This document shows positions 31,162-41,575 of a stretch of 53,094 bases of DNA, one piece after another. Source of the stretch: Methylococcaceae bacterium TMED69 (lineage in GTDB: Bacteria > Pseudomonadota > Gammaproteobacteria > Ga0077536); contig NHDW01000008.1 in NCBI GenBank assembly GCA_002170535.1, positions 180,549 to 233,642 on the forward strand. The letters run 5' to 3'. How positions within the stretch are numbered: the first letter of the stretch is position 1; every line of letters begins with the position of its first letter. The translations under genes were made by a program, and so were the position numbers. Under the pieces are notes generated by a model. It did not search any database. It was not told where the DNA came from and was given only the letters and a program-made list of their open reading frames with translations.

Positions 31162-32819
31162 TCTATCTCATGTTTAAAAAATTTAAGGATACTGTCTAAT
31201 GGATTGGCAGCCGCTTGACCGAGACCGCAGATTGATGCATCCCTCATCACATTACTTATATCTTTGAGTAACTTTTTATCCCAATTTTCTGACTGCATCA
31301 ACATGGTAGCTTTCTCAGTGCCAACTCTGCAAGGCGTGCATTGACCACAACTTTCCCTGACAAAAAATTTCATTGCATTAAGCGCGTAATCTCTTGCTCT
31401 ATCTTTATCTGAAAGTACTATTATAGCGGCCGATCCAATGAAACAACCTGTTTCATTAAGTGTGCCAAAATCAAGGGCTTCATCCTTATATTTTGCGGAA
31501 AGAATTCCTCCGGATGCTCCACCGGGGAAAAAGCCATAAAGCTTATGACCATCAAGCATGCCTCCGCAATATTCTTCAATTAACTCTACTACCGATATCC
31601 CTGCTGGTGCAAGGTGTACCCCAGGTTTCTTCACTCTTCCACTTACAGAAAAAGAGCGTAGACCTTTACTGCCTCTACGACCGTGACTAGCGAACCAATC
31701 GCTTCCTTTTTCTGTTATATCTCTAACCCAATACAACGTTTCCATGTTATGTGCTAACGTAGGTCTAGAAAATAAACCTCGTTCTGCAATGTAAGGGGGG
31801 CGCTGTCTAGGCATCCCTCGTTTACCTTCAATCGATTCAATCATCGCCGACTCTTCCCCACAAATATAGGCCCCTGCACCTCTTCTTACTTCGATCTTTG
31901 GAAGCTTGCTGCTGAAATATTGAGACAAACTATCGATTTCTGAATGAAGCATATCTAAGCAAGCATGATATTCATCTCTCAGGTAGATATAAATGTGGTC
32001 TGACTTTATGACCCAGCTTGCGATAAGCATTCCTTCTAGAAACGTATGAGGTTTATTCTCTAAATAATATTTATCTTTAAAAGTTCCTGGTTCACCTTCG
32101 TCAATGTTAACTACTAAAAGTGGTTTTTCTTTTTGTCTAGAAACGATCTCCCATTTCAGCCCTGCAGGGAATCCTGCTCCACCTAATCCTCTCAAGTTCG
32201 AATTTTTCAATTCTCTGATAATGTCATTTCGTTTTAACTTATTTGCCAAGCATTTCTTATATGTGGTGTATCCCCCTGACTTTAGATAAAAGTTTAGAGG
32301 CTCCGGATTGATCTTTGCTGGTTTAATATTTTTATTTTTTACAGCGCGATCGACAACTTCGGGTGTTGCATACTCAATAGTATTTTTACCGACGACAGCA
32401 ACAGGGGCTTTATCACATCTGCCCACGCAAGACACGTTATGTGTTGTATAGTCTGACCCGGATAATAAATCTATTTCTTTTTTTAATTGGGCGCTTCCAT
32501 ACATTTGACAGGTCAAAGAGTCACAAACTCTTACTTGAAAGTGAATTTGGTTTTTTTTTTGTCCATTACTCTCAATTATTTCAAAATGATGATAAAAGGA
32601 AGCTGTTTCGTATACCTCGCTCATTGACAGTTTCATTAATTCAGCTAAAGTCGCTATCTGGCTCTTGCTTATGTGACCGTACGTGTCCTGTATGATGTGG
32701 AGATACTCAATAAGCAGGTCTCTTCTCTTTGGATCTGGACCTACCAAATTGGAAAGTATATTTTTTTCGTCTTTGTTAGTCTGTCTACCGCGAGGCTTTA
32801 GCCTTACTTTTTTAGTCAT
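31158..32819 (-). CDS. Formate dehydrogenase NADH-forming subunit, NuoE–NuoF fusion
   Basis: A 553-residue fusion. Residues ~15-165 are NuoE-like with four 2Fe-2S cysteines (CDSLTCQMYG and NVSCVGRCDKAP). Residues ~180-553 are NuoF-like with GLGGAGFPAGLKW (FMN/NADH site), NIDEGEPGTFKD, GAYICGEESAMIESIEG and the C-terminal 4Fe-4S motif ESCGQCTPCRVGT. In Cupriavidus the corresponding FdsG and FdsB are separate; here they are one chain. It takes electrons from the alpha subunit to NAD+. It overlaps the alpha gene by 4 bp (ATGA). Confidence 0.93.
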   Translation of the reverse strand: MTKKVRLKPRGRQTNKDEKNILSNLVGPDPKRRDLLIEYLHIIQDTYGHISKSQIATLAELMKLSMSEVYETASFYHHFEIIESNGQKKNQIHFQVRVCDSLTCQMYGSAQLKKEIDLLSGSDYTTHNVSCVGRCDKAPVAVVGKNTIEYATPEVVDRAVKNKNIKPAKINPEPLNFYLKSGGYTTYKKCLANKLKRNDIIRELKNSNLRGLGGAGFPAGLKWEIVSRQKEKPLLVVNIDEGEPGTFKDKYYLENKPHTFLEGMLIASWVIKSDHIYIYLRDEYHACLDMLHSEIDSLSQYFSSKLPKIEVRRGAGAYICGEESAMIESIEGKRGMPRQRPPYIAERGLFSRPTLAHNMETLYWVRDITEKGSDWFASHGRRGSKGLRSFSVSGRVKKPGVHLAPAGISVVELIEEYCGGMLDGHKLYGFFPGGASGGILSAKYKDEALDFGTLNETGCFIGSAAIIVLSDKDRARDYALNAMKFFVRESCGQCTPCRVGTEKATMLMQSENWDKKLLKDISNVMRDASICGLGQAAANPLDSILKFFKHEIE

Positions 32820-33101
32820 TTCTTTGTCCCAGTTAACACACTTTGGTGGAAGATAGCATAGCGGGCACTTTTAAACTACTTTTGTTAAAGTAATTGTCAA
32901 ATCTAGTTTCCTCAAAAAGTATAAGGCGAATATTTTTGGAATGGATACAGGCTTAATGTGGGGAATAATCGAGTCATATCCCTTGGTGCAGTTTGCGGCC
33001 GTTTTACCCTGAATCCGATAATTTAAATAAAGGATCTTAAAAAATTCAATTTTTTGCTTTCATTAATCGCAAAATATCATAAGAGCTGAAAGGTTTAAGC
33101 G

Positions 33102-34331
33102 CTAGTCCCAGGATAGCGCTCCACCTGTCTGGTATTCTGTCACTCTAGTTTCAAAAAAGTTCTTCTCCTTTTGTAGGTCGATGACTTCGCTCATCCAAGG
33201 AAATGGGTTCGCTGCCCCTGGATACAACTCTGTCAAGCCTATTTGCGAGCATCTTCTATTAGCTATGAAACCTAGGTAGTCTTGAAACATATTTGCGTTT
33301 AGACCCAACACTCCCCGTGGCATCGTATCTCTAGCATATTCGACTTCTATATCTACAGCTTCGGTGATTAATTTTTCGATATCTTTTTGGAATTCTTCTG
33401 TCCAAAGATGTGGATTTTCTAATTTTATTTGGTTTATGACGTCAATACCAAAATTCATATGCATTGACTCGTCTCTCAATATGTATTGAAATTGCTCCGC
33501 TACTCCTGTCATTTTATTTCGTCTTCCCATTGATAAGACTTGCACGAAACCAACATAGAAAAATATACCTTCAAATACTACATAAAACGCTATTAAATCT
33601 CTAAGTAGTCTTTGGTCCGCTTTTTTTGACCCTGTTTGAAACGCTGGGTCACCTAAACTCTTTGTAAATTGCAATGCCCAAGCGGCCTTCTTATGAACAG
33701 AAGGCACTTCCCTATACATGTTAAAAACTTCTGCCTCGTCAAGGCCTAGACTCTCAATACAGTACTGATATGCATGGGTATGCAGTGCTTCTTCGAATGC
33801 TTGCCTCAAGAGATACTGTCTGCACTCTGGATTAGTAATATGCCTGTAGACTGCTAACACTAGATTATTAGCTACTAATGAATCTGCTGTGGAGAAAAAT
33901 CCCAAATTACGCTTAATAACTAATCTTTCGTCTTCCGTTAATCCATCCTTGCTTTTCCATAAACTTATGTCAGCCGTCATGTTTACTTCTTGTGGCATCC
34001 AATGGTTAGCGCAAGCATCTAAATATTTTTGCCATGCCCATTTATATTTGAATGGCACTAGTTGATTTAAGTCTGCTCTGCAGTTGATCATTTTCTTGTC
34101 GTCAACTGCCAATCGTTTTGCTCCAAACTCTAGCTCCTCTAGGCCAGTTGTTCCGTTGTCCTCTGGGTGATTAACTTTTTCCCCAAGTTTAGTGCCCAAT
34201 AAATTTTTTGTAGGGTCTTCATCTTTGCTAACATTGATAGCTGACACTTTTAGACTCGCTTCATTTTGTGAATTTAAGTCGCTATTGTTATTATTTTGAA
34301 CTGAATTTAATGGATCATCCCAATTTAACAT
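33102..34331 (-). CDS. nrdB: Ribonucleotide reductase class Ia, beta subunit
   Basis: A 409-residue R2 protein. It has a variable Asn-rich N-terminus, then the diiron/tyrosyl region: [46 protein letters not shown] (Glu/His ligands) and [18 protein letters not shown]. The terminal [18 protein letters not shown] is the tail that docks to NrdA. The start at 34331 has GAGAGGA upstream; the longer frame overlaps nrdA and is rejected. It lies 13 bp downstream of nrdA on the minus strand, as in an nrdAB operon. Confidence 0.97.
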   Translation of the reverse strand: MLNWDDPLNSVQNNNNSDLNSQNEASLKVSAINVSKDEDPTKNLLGTKLGEKVNHPEDNGTTGLEELEFGAKRLAVDDKKMINCRADLNQLVPFKYKWAWQKYLDACANHWMPQEVNMTADISLWKSKDGLTEDERLVIKRNLGFFSTADSLVANNLVLAVYRHITNPECRQYLLRQAFEEALHTHAYQYCIESLGLDEAEVFNMYREVPSVHKKAAWALQFTKSLGDPAFQTGSKKADQRLLRDLIAFYVVFEGIFFYVGFVQVLSMGRRNKMTGVAEQFQYILRDESMHMNFGIDVINQIKLENPHLWTEEFQKDIEKLITEAVDIEVEYARDTMPRGVLGLNANMFQDYLGFIANRRCSQIGLTELYPGAANPFPWMSEVIDLQKEKNFFETRVTEYQTGGALSWD

Positions 34332-34344
34332 ATTTATTCCTCTC

Positions 34345-37224
34345 TTATTGACATGCTTCGCAATCTGGATCTGTAATTGAGCAAACGCTTTGCTCTTCAG
34401 ATTCGTTTGAATTTTGAACTGCATTTAGTTTGCCGTCTGCTAATGTGCTTTTTTCAACATGTGTAGCTCCCATAGTCCTTAAATAGTAGGTCGTTTTTAA
34501 TCCTCTTACCCAGGCCAACTTATATAGGTTATCTAATTTGGTTCCGTCTGGTTCTGCCATATAAAGATTTAATGATTGGCCCTGATCCAACCATTTTTGT
34601 CTTCTAGAAGCACATTCTACGAGCCACCTCGGGTCAATCTCGAAAGCGGTTTTATACAACTCTTTAAGGTCTTGGGGTATTCGATCTATGCTACTTACAC
34701 TACCATTATAGTATTTTAGATCATTTACCATTACTTCATCCCATAGGCCTCTCTCTTTTAGTGCATCTACTAGTCGCATGTTGATAATCGTGAAGTCTCC
34801 AGATAAATTTGATTTGACGAATAGGTTTTGATACGTGGGCTCTATCGACTGACTGACCCCACAGATATTAGATATTGTCGCCGTTGGCGCTATTGCTAGG
34901 CAATTCGAGTTTCTCATGCCGGAGGTTCTTACTTTTGTTCTTAATGTTTCCCAATCTAGTTTAGTGCTTGTATCGACCTCCACAAATTTCCCTCTTCCTT
35001 TTTCTAGAAGTTCAATAGAATCGATTGGTAATATTCCTTTACTCCAAAGGGAACCTTTAAAGCTTTGGTATGCTCCTCTTTCCGTGGCCAAGTCGGACGA
35101 GGCACTTATTGCATAATAACTTATCTCTTCTGCAGAACTGTCAGCAAACTCAATGGCTTCTTCAGAAGCATACGGTATGTTTAAGAAGTGGAGGGCATCT
35201 TGAAACCCCATTATTCCAAGCCCCACTGGGCGATGTTTGAGGTTCGAAGCCCGTGCTGTGTTGACACTGTAGTAATTATAATCTATTACGTTGTCTAACA
35301 TTCTCATCGCAGTGTTAACTGTCTTTTTTAGTTTTTCACTATCTAGTCCAGTTTCTATTAAATGATTTGCTAAGTTAACTGATCCTAAATTGCATACAGC
35401 TATTTCTCTCTCTGCTTGTGTGTTTAAGGTTATTTCAGTGCACAGATTTGAGCTGTGGATTACACCAGTATGTTGTTGGGGCGATCTTAGATTAGCTGCA
35501 TCCTTAAAAGTGATCCAGGGATGTCCTGTTTCATATAACATTCCAAGCATTTTTCTCCACAGTTCGAGAGCGTTTATCTTTTTGAAGTTTTGTATTTCTC
35601 CCAATTTAACTTTTTCTTCATATTGCAAATAAGTTATCTCAAATTCTTCTCCGTATAATTCATGAAGGTCTGGCACCTCATCAGGTGAGAAAAGAGTCCA
35701 TTCCTCATTTTCTGACACCCTCGTCATAAAAAGATCAGGGATCCAATTTGCTGTATTCATATCATGAGTTCTACGTCTATCATCCCCTGTATTTTTTCTT
35801 AGCTCTAAGAATTCTTCTATATCGAGATGCCAAGTCTCCAAATAAGCGCACATCGCTCCTTTTCTTTTCCCTCCTTGGTTAACCGCTACAGCTGTATCAT
35901 TGGCTACTTTCAAGAATGGAACTACACCCTGTGATTTTCCATTTGTTCCTTTTATTTGCGCCCCCATAGCTCTGACGGGAGTCCAGTCATTACCTAGGCC
36001 GCCTGCATATTTTGATAGCAATGCATCGTCTTTAATTGCATTAAAGATTCCATCTAAATCATCTGGTATCGTCGTTAAATAACAAGAAGAGAGTTGCGGT
36101 CGTAGTGTTCCCGAGTTGAATAAAGTCGGGGTAGAGCTCATAAAATCAAAACTGGATAAAAGATTATAGAATTTTATTGACCACTTTTCCGGATCAATTT
36201 CATTTATGGCTAGCCCCATCGCTACTCGCATAAAAAAAGCCTGAGGTAGTTCTATCCTTTTTTCTAAGTTCTTTATGAAATATCTATCATAAAGAGTTTG
36301 CATGCCCAGATAATTGAAATTGAAATCTCTTTCAGGCTTGATTGCTGCTCCCAATTTTTCTAAATCAAAGTTTCCCAGTCTTGGATCAAGGAGCTCTAGT
36401 TTTATCGATTTTTTTATGAATTGATGAAAGTAATCCGCATACAGATCTGACATCTCCCTTTGAGTGGCCTCGGTTCTGGTGCCGTTTAACTCTGTCAAGG
36501 CCTCGGTTCTTAGGTTATCAAGAAGCAATCTTGCAGCGACGAAAGTATAATTCGGTTCTTTCTCGATGAAAGTTCTTGCGCTCATGGCGACCGCGTTAGC
36601 AACGTCTTTTTCCGCTACCCCTGGAAATAGTGATCGTTTCGTCTCTGCAAAAACGGCTGATGCATCCGTTTCATCGTGTCCCTGACAAGCCTCTTTAATA
36701 ATTGTAAGCAACCTGTTCTCATCGAGCAAGGCTACTTCTCCATTCTCTAAAGTTATTTCGAGTGCTTGGCCTCCTAGACTACTGGCGTCTTCGGTAGTTT
36801 TCTTCGTTTTCCTTTCGACGGCCCTATGTTCTCTGTACAACACGTAAGATCTGGCTATCTTCTGATGACCAGCCCTCATCAAAGCTAGTTCGACATGGTC
36901 TTGGATATCCTCAATATGAATCGCGCCACCGCTTGGCATATTTCTGGTAGTAGCCCCGGTTACTAGCTTGGTTATTTTTTCGACTTCTTCGTGAATTCGT
37001 GATGAAGCAGCAGCATTTTTTCCCTCAACTGCTAGGAAAGCTTTGGTTATGGCTACTTGAATTTTAGAGGCATCAAACCCGGTCACTTTTCCGTTTCTTC
37101 GTATCACTTTGTAGACTTCAGGCGCTGTCGCTTGTAAGTCGGGAGTGCTTCTGGCGCTTGGTTGCTTGTTAGAAACACTCATTTCATTTCCATTGTCTTC
37201 CATACGATTTTGATTCGGATCCAT
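34345..37224 (-). CDS. nrdA: Ribonucleotide reductase class Ia, alpha subunit
   Basis: A 959-residue R1 protein. It has two ATP-cone domains: residues ~38-135 starting [17 protein letters not shown], and ~155-245 with [16 protein letters not shown]. The catalytic barrel follows with [25 protein letters not shown] and [15 protein letters not shown], and the C-terminal redox pair [12 protein letters not shown]. It reduces ribonucleoside diphosphates with the radical from NrdB. The two ATP cones imply allosteric control by dATP. Upstream is a DnaA box. Confidence 0.97.
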   Translation of the reverse strand: MDPNQNRMEDNGNEMSVSNKQPSARSTPDLQATAPEVYKVIRRNGKVTGFDASKIQVAITKAFLAVEGKNAAASSRIHEEVEKITKLVTGATTRNMPSGGAIHIEDIQDHVELALMRAGHQKIARSYVLYREHRAVERKTKKTTEDASSLGGQALEITLENGEVALLDENRLLTIIKEACQGHDETDASAVFAETKRSLFPGVAEKDVANAVAMSARTFIEKEPNYTFVAARLLLDNLRTEALTELNGTRTEATQREMSDLYADYFHQFIKKSIKLELLDPRLGNFDLEKLGAAIKPERDFNFNYLGMQTLYDRYFIKNLEKRIELPQAFFMRVAMGLAINEIDPEKWSIKFYNLLSSFDFMSSTPTLFNSGTLRPQLSSCYLTTIPDDLDGIFNAIKDDALLSKYAGGLGNDWTPVRAMGAQIKGTNGKSQGVVPFLKVANDTAVAVNQGGKRKGAMCAYLETWHLDIEEFLELRKNTGDDRRRTHDMNTANWIPDLFMTRVSENEEWTLFSPDEVPDLHELYGEEFEITYLQYEEKVKLGEIQNFKKINALELWRKMLGMLYETGHPWITFKDAANLRSPQQHTGVIHSSNLCTEITLNTQAEREIAVCNLGSVNLANHLIETGLDSEKLKKTVNTAMRMLDNVIDYNYYSVNTARASNLKHRPVGLGIMGFQDALHFLNIPYASEEAIEFADSSAEEISYYAISASSDLATERGAYQSFKGSLWSKGILPIDSIELLEKGRGKFVEVDTSTKLDWETLRTKVRTSGMRNSNCLAIAPTATISNICGVSQSIEPTYQNLFVKSNLSGDFTIINMRLVDALKERGLWDEVMVNDLKYYNGSVSSIDRIPQDLKELYKTAFEIDPRWLVECASRRQKWLDQGQSLNLYMAEPDGTKLDNLYKLAWVRGLKTTYYLRTMGATHVEKSTLADGKLNAVQNSNESEEQSVCSITDPDCEACQ

Positions 37225-37375
37225 AGGCCGACTGTTCTCCTAAATTAGAAATAAGATACGTTTGGTGGAGCTTTTAAGCTCACCTGAGTATTATTAGCAC
37301 CACTACAGAGTGTGGTCAATAGGTAATTTTACTACTAGATGGTGTATATTTCTTGTGGAAGTATGGTTGATTGCC

Positions 37376-37384
37376 TGTGGATAA
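37376..37384 (-). promoter_or_regulatory. DnaA box upstream of nrdAB
   Basis: TGTGGATAA on the plus strand is the exact complement of the consensus DnaA box TTATCCACA. It lies about 150 bp upstream of nrdA and about 120 bp before cpdA, in the divergent intergenic region. In E. coli DnaA binds the nrdA promoter and couples dNTP supply to replication start. A single 9-mer can occur by chance, so this is suggestive only. Confidence 0.5.
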
Positions 37385-37501
37385 CTTGATTATAAATATT
37401 TTAGCCCATTAAATCAGTCGTTTAGGAGGGGCGGGGTGATTAGAATAATAGAATAACGGTAGATATCGCAACGAATAAAAATTTATTTTAAAATGTTTGA
37501 T

Positions 37502-38242
37502 ATGAAGCTTTTACAGATTTCAGACACACATATATACAATGACCCGTCTAAAAAGCTTGGTGGAGTATGCACTAGAGACTCCTTGTCAGCGGTTTTGACT
37601 ATCGCCAGAAAAGAACATGAGTTTGATTTAGTTATTGTTACTGGCGACCTGAGTATGGATGGGTCAATTAATTCATATAACTGGCTGAAACTCCAGTTAG
37701 ATTCTCTTGAGACTCCTTATCACGTCTTGCCAGGCAATCACGACAATTTGATAAATTTGAAAGATATCTTTGGTTTAAAAGTTGAACCTTATCCAGATTT
37801 GGTTCAATTCCAACACTGGAATATTTTACTATTAAATACACTTAAAAAAGAATCCGTTCACGGTTCACTAGGAAAACGTCAACTGGCGCTTTTAGCTGAT
37901 TATTTAGAAAGAGGACAGGACCGCAAGACTGCGATCTTTATGCACCATCCTGCGATAGAAGTCGGTAGCAATTGGCTGGACAAGATCAATTTAAAAGAGG
38001 GTAGGGATAATTTCATCGAACTAACCGAGCAATATCATGTGGATTTGGTTGTAGCAGGTCACGTACATCAAGAAAGCGAATCAATACTTAATAGCACCAG
38101 TTTTTTAACTACGCCTTCCACGTGCGCACAATTTAAACCAATGTCTCACGATTTTGCGCTAGACGATGTTGCCCCTGCATTTAGGTTATTTGATTTTACA
38201 AAGAAAAAGTCGTTCTCCTCTTCGGTTATTAGAGTTGATTAA
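37502..38242 (+). CDS. cpdA: CpdA-like metallophosphoesterase
   Basis: A 246-residue calcineurin-like phosphoesterase. Metal motifs in order: LQISDTH (D-x-H), VTGDLSMDGS (GD), LPGNHDN (GNHD), FMHHPA (GHxP-like) and VAGHVHQES (GHxH). The PSTCAQFKP segment near the C-terminus is typical of cyclic-AMP phosphodiesterase CpdA. It should hydrolyse 3',5'-cAMP. The ATG at 37502 best matches family starts; an ATG lies 9 bp upstream. Convergent with tsaB, 12 bp apart. Confidence 0.88.
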   Translation: MKLLQISDTHIYNDPSKKLGGVCTRDSLSAVLTIARKEHEFDLVIVTGDLSMDGSINSYNWLKLQLDSLETPYHVLPGNHDNLINLKDIFGLKVEPYPDLVQFQHWNILLLNTLKKESVHGSLGKRQLALLADYLERGQDRKTAIFMHHPAIEVGSNWLDKINLKEGRDNFIELTEQYHVDLVVAGHVHQESESILNSTSFLTTPSTCAQFKPMSHDFALDDVAPAFRLFDFTKKKSFSSSVIRVD

Positions 38243-38254
38243 TTCGGATGAGAA

Positions 38255-38971
38255 CTAGTTAACAGGGTGGCGCAGATAATTTGGTTGAGTGCTTTTATTT
38301 GCGGGTTCCATTAAAGTTGGATAAGACTGGGACAATGAGATTAGTGTAGAGGGAAGCACGGGATCGATTTTTACTAACGGCATCTTTCTCAGACTCTTTG
38401 GGAATTTCGCTCGATACTTACCCCAAGCGTTCCCAGCAAAACATATAGATTGATTCTTAACCATTATCGGGTTTACTACGTCTTCGGGCCTAACTATAGA
38501 GTCTTCGACTAGGCAGCAAACCCTATTGTTTTTTTTAAACTGATAAACGGCAAAGAAAACTTGCTGTCTCTTAGCATCGTTCGCAAGAAGGACTGTTTCT
38601 GCTTTACTCTTAAGCGATGCCCCATAAGATTGTGCGGCTAGGTCAGATATGGTGAAAATTTTATAAGTATCTTTAAAGTTTAACGCGCTTAAAACGGTAA
38701 GATTTTTCCTGACTCCTGTGAATGAGGAGGGGCCCCTAGAACAGATTATACTTTCAATATTTTTTAATTGGATTTCTGTTCTTTTTAAAATTTGCTCTGT
38801 CAGAGTGAAAAAATCTTCTAATTCGCAATCTTTGCGAGAAATTTCATAGACAATTGATGAATTATTTGGGGACAAGGCTACATGATAGTTTCGAGTACTG
38901 ACATCAATGGCCAGAATGTTTCCTTGATTATTTGTTAACTTTTGTTTCTTTTGGTTTATAATTTCAGACAT
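38255..38971 (-). CDS. tsaB: tRNA t6A synthesis protein TsaB
   Basis: A 238-residue TsaB/YeaZ protein. It has the ASKHA nucleotide-fold start NILAIDVSTRNYHVAL, SRGPSSFTGVRKNL (classical G-P-G-S-F-T-G-L/V-R) and a C-terminal PNYLRHPV (P-x-Y-L-R). TsaB is the scaffold of the TsaBDE complex that makes N6-threonylcarbamoyladenosine at position 37 of ANN-decoding tRNAs. There is a ~15-residue N-terminal extension before the usual start. Its start codon overlaps that of lolC on the opposite strand. Confidence 0.92.
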   Translation of the reverse strand: MSEIINQKKQKLTNNQGNILAIDVSTRNYHVALSPNNSSIVYEISRKDCELEDFFTLTEQILKRTEIQLKNIESIICSRGPSSFTGVRKNLTVLSALNFKDTYKIFTISDLAAQSYGASLKSKAETVLLANDAKRQQVFFAVYQFKKNNRVCCLVEDSIVRPEDVVNPIMVKNQSICFAGNAWGKYRAKFPKSLRKMPLVKIDPVLPSTLISLSQSYPTLMEPANKSTQPNYLRHPVN

Positions 38972-38984
38972 GTTTCAAAATATA
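38957..38984. promoter_or_regulatory. Divergent leaderless-type promoters over overlapping start codons
   Basis: The two start codons overlap as CATG at 38969-38972. On the plus strand a perfect -10 TATAAT (38957-38962) is 7 nt before the lolC ATG. On the minus strand TATATT (38979-38984) is 7 nt before the tsaB ATG. No Shine-Dalgarno sequence is visible for either gene. Both mRNAs would begin at or next to their ATG. Clear -35 boxes are lacking. Confidence 0.5.
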
Positions 38985-40205
38985 ACTGCTTTCGCTGCAG
39001 CACGTTTTTTTTTCACTGGCTCCTCTAGAAATGTTTCTTCTTTAACAGCGGCCTGTGTTTTAGGTATAGCTTTCTCTGTTGCAATTCTTATCTGTATTTT
39101 GAGCATCATGAACGGTTTCGAGGAGGAGGTCAAATCAAGAAGCTTTGGTGCTGATGGTCATATTTCTGTGGAGATACCCGTGATCAAGTCTTTCGAACAA
39201 GAAGCTATAATAAAAGAATTATCCGCTGATGAGGACTTAGTTCATCTGTTTCAGTTTGCAGAAGGAGAGGCGATTGTAACCGCTGAAGGTGCCCATACTT
39301 TAGTGATGGTTAGGGGGATGGATTCTTCCCATCAAAAACTTATTGCAAAATTAAATTCATTTTCTAGATTTCATAGATTTGATCAACTTGATGACAAAAG
39401 TTTCAAGGCAATACTTGGCAGAGAGTTGTTAAACGAACTAGGTTTAGAGGTTGGCGATAGCATTAAACTTTCTTCCCCGAAAATCCAGTTTACGCCAATG
39501 GGTTATTTTTTTCGCTCTCGCTCATTTGAGGTAGTCGACGAGGTAGAATTCAAATATAAGCTTTTAGACAGTAATATTATTTTTTTAAGTTTGGGTGATT
39601 CAAATTCTTTTTTTGGTCCAACAAACTCAAATAAAATGTTTCGCCTTCATTATCAGGAGGGTACAGATATATCCGAAAAAATAAAGTCATTCGCTTCAAA
39701 AAATGTGACCGTGAAAACATGGAAGGATGAAAACGTAGCCTTATATCAGGCCCTACTCTTGGAAAAATTTGTAATGTTTATAACCCTAATGCTTGCTATA
39801 ATCGTGGCTGTTTTGAATGTAACTTCTGTTTTAATAATTGGAATCATCTCGCAGCGTTCTACAGTCGGTATCTTATATATTTTGGGACTGGACAAAGAAC
39901 GAATAAAGAGAATTTTTACCACTTATGGACTATTTGTGGGCTCTTTAGGTCTAACTTTAGGGGTTATATTCGGAGTATTGTTATCTGTATGGATTACCCA
40001 AATAGTGAGTTTCATGGAAAATTTATTTGGCTTTGCAATTTTCCCCGCTGATTTGTACTACATAAGCGCCGTCCCGTCAATTTTAGAGATAGGCGATGTA
40101 ATTTTGGTTCTAGCCTCTTCCATAATTATGCTTTTTATCGCTATTATCGTGTCTTCGACCTTATCTAAAAATGTTGAAATAAACCATGTCTCAAAAAATC
40201 AATAA
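38970..40205 (+). CDS. lolC: Lipoprotein-releasing permease LolC/LolE
   Basis: A 411-residue inner-membrane ABC permease of the LolC/E (MacB-FtsX) type. It has one N-terminal helix (about 22-45), a ~220-residue periplasmic domain, then three helices (about 267-297, 315-345 and 370-400). The start FFFTGSSRNVSSLTAACVLGIAFSV and IMNGFEEEVK segment are typical. With LolD it pulls lipoproteins out of the inner membrane for LolA. Only one permease gene is present here, so it may act as a homodimer (LolF style). It overlaps lolD by 20 bp. Confidence 0.93.
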   Translation: MFQNITAFAAARFFFTGSSRNVSSLTAACVLGIAFSVAILICILSIMNGFEEEVKSRSFGADGHISVEIPVIKSFEQEAIIKELSADEDLVHLFQFAEGEAIVTAEGAHTLVMVRGMDSSHQKLIAKLNSFSRFHRFDQLDDKSFKAILGRELLNELGLEVGDSIKLSSPKIQFTPMGYFFRSRSFEVVDEVEFKYKLLDSNIIFLSLGDSNSFFGPTNSNKMFRLHYQEGTDISEKIKSFASKNVTVKTWKDENVALYQALLLEKFVMFITLMLAIIVAVLNVTSVLIIGIISQRSTVGILYILGLDKERIKRIFTTYGLFVGSLGLTLGVIFGVLLSVWITQIVSFMENLFGFAIFPADLYYISAVPSILEIGDVILVLASSIIMLFIAIIVSSTLSKNVEINHVSKNQ

Positions 40206-40875
40206 ACCTGTGATCAAATGTATAAACATACAAAAATCTTATGAACAGGGTCTGAATGAGTCAGTCTTGAAAGGGATAAATTTGAGGGTAGATCCAGGCA
40301 CTTCGCTCGCGATAACAGGCTCATCTGGAAGCGGTAAAACTACTCTTCTTAACATTATTGCTGGGTTAGACAACCCAGATGCCGGTGAAGTTCATGTTGC
40401 CGATCAGCTATTAGCTAAATTGAATTCTTCAAAATTATGTAAGTTTAGAAACCAAAATATAGGTTTTGTATTTCAATTTCACAGTCTTTTATCAGAATTT
40501 ACAGCAGCTGAAAATATTGCAATGCCTTTGATGATTGCTGGAAATCCTCGCAAACTAGCTATCGAGAGAGCTTGTTCCCTGATGGATAAAATTGGATTGA
40601 ATGGAAAAGCGAATCGACTGCCAGCCAATCTATCGGGTGGTGAGTGCCAAAGAATAGCAGTTTTGCGAGCAATTATTATGAATCCAGCTTGTTTGTTGGC
40701 GGATGAACCGACTGGTAATCTTGATAAAAAAAATGCAGATATTGTGTGTAATTTACTCATTGATTTGTGCTCTGAGTTTGGAACGGCTTTGGTAGTAACG
40801 ACGCATGATTCGTATGTAGCTGATTTTGTGGATAGTAAAATGGGTTTAATTGACGGGAAATTGTCACCTCTGTAG
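40186..40875 (+). CDS. lolD: Lipoprotein-releasing ABC ATPase
   Basis: A 229-residue ABC ATPase. Walker A is GSSGSGKTT, the Q-loop is FVFQFHSLLSEFTAAENIAMPL, the signature is LSGGE, Walker B is CLLADEPTGNLD, and the H-loop is VVTTHD. F-Q-x-H-x-L-L-x-E-F-T is typical of LolD. It powers lipoprotein release by LolC. Start overlaps the upstream gene, so the pair is translationally coupled. Confidence 0.95.
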   Translation: MSQKINKPVIKCINIQKSYEQGLNESVLKGINLRVDPGTSLAITGSSGSGKTTLLNIIAGLDNPDAGEVHVADQLLAKLNSSKLCKFRNQNIGFVFQFHSLLSEFTAAENIAMPLMIAGNPRKLAIERACSLMDKIGLNGKANRLPANLSGGECQRIAVLRAIIMNPACLLADEPTGNLDKKNADIVCNLLIDLCSEFGTALVVTTHDSYVADFVDSKMGLIDGKLSPL

Positions 40876-40976
40876 TATTTAAACCAAATGGAATATGACC
40901 ACGGGGTTGTATGTTTGACTATTTGGTGCTTACAAGACACAACATTCAATCAAATCATGTTTAAAAGGGGTAGTAG

Positions 40977-41570
40977 TTGTTCGAGATATTCGCAATCGGC
41001 GGTATGATGATGTTTCCAATAGCATTTGCTTCTATTATCGGAGTTGCGGTGATAGTTGAAAGACTTCTTTCGTTACGGGTGAGTAAAATAGCACCACAAG
41101 AGCTGAGGAATTTGTACGCTACCGGAGAAACATTCGGAACAACGGATTTCAAAGGATCCGGTGAATTTAGTTCCACGACGTTAGGTGTAATTTACTCGGC
41201 CATAAATCAATATGCTGATTTGGATAAAGATGAATTAAAAGAAAAGGTCGAGGAAATTGCAAAGCATCATATTCACGAGATGTATAGATATTTAGATATC
41301 CTGAGCACTATTTCGGTTGCGACACCTTTATTCGGGCTGTTGGGAACAGTTTTGGGGATGATTGATGTATTTGAACAAATTTATTTAGCTGGTGTGGAAG
41401 ATGCGCCGCTATTAGCGGGTGGTATATCTCAAGCTTTGGTATCAACCGCCGCTGGTTTGTCAGTTGCGATACCAGCCCTTTTATTTCATCGTTTTTTTAG
41501 TGCGAAAATAGAGGGATTAGTGGTTTTGATTGATATTAGCGCTACAAAAATTATTGAATCCCTTCGCTAA
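40977..41570 (+). CDS. exbB: ExbB/TolQ-type proton channel protein
   Basis: A 197-residue MotA/TolQ/ExbB protein with three membrane helices (about 5-25, 107-135 and 152-172). The conserved cores are ATPLFGLLGTVLGMIDVF and GGISQALVSTAAGLSVAIPALLFH. It forms the proton-driven inner-membrane motor with the ExbD homologue next to it. The start is a TTG at 40977 with AAGGGG about 6-7 nt upstream. Here it precedes lipid A genes, an arrangement common in gammaproteobacteria. Confidence 0.92.
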   Translation: MFEIFAIGGMMMFPIAFASIIGVAVIVERLLSLRVSKIAPQELRNLYATGETFGTTDFKGSGEFSSTTLGVIYSAINQYADLDKDELKEKVEEIAKHHIHEMYRYLDILSTISVATPLFGLLGTVLGMIDVFEQIYLAGVEDAPLLAGGISQALVSTAAGLSVAIPALLFHRFFSAKIEGLVVLIDISATKIIESLR

Positions 41571-41575
41571 GTTAA

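Noticed and set aside
33030-33055. AT palindrome after nrdB
   Set aside because: A-run facing T-run with no GC stem; common in such AT-rich DNA and too weak to call a terminator.
40479-40949. 156-codon frame opposite lolD
   Set aside because: Lies antisense to strongly conserved ABC motifs and shows no family pattern.
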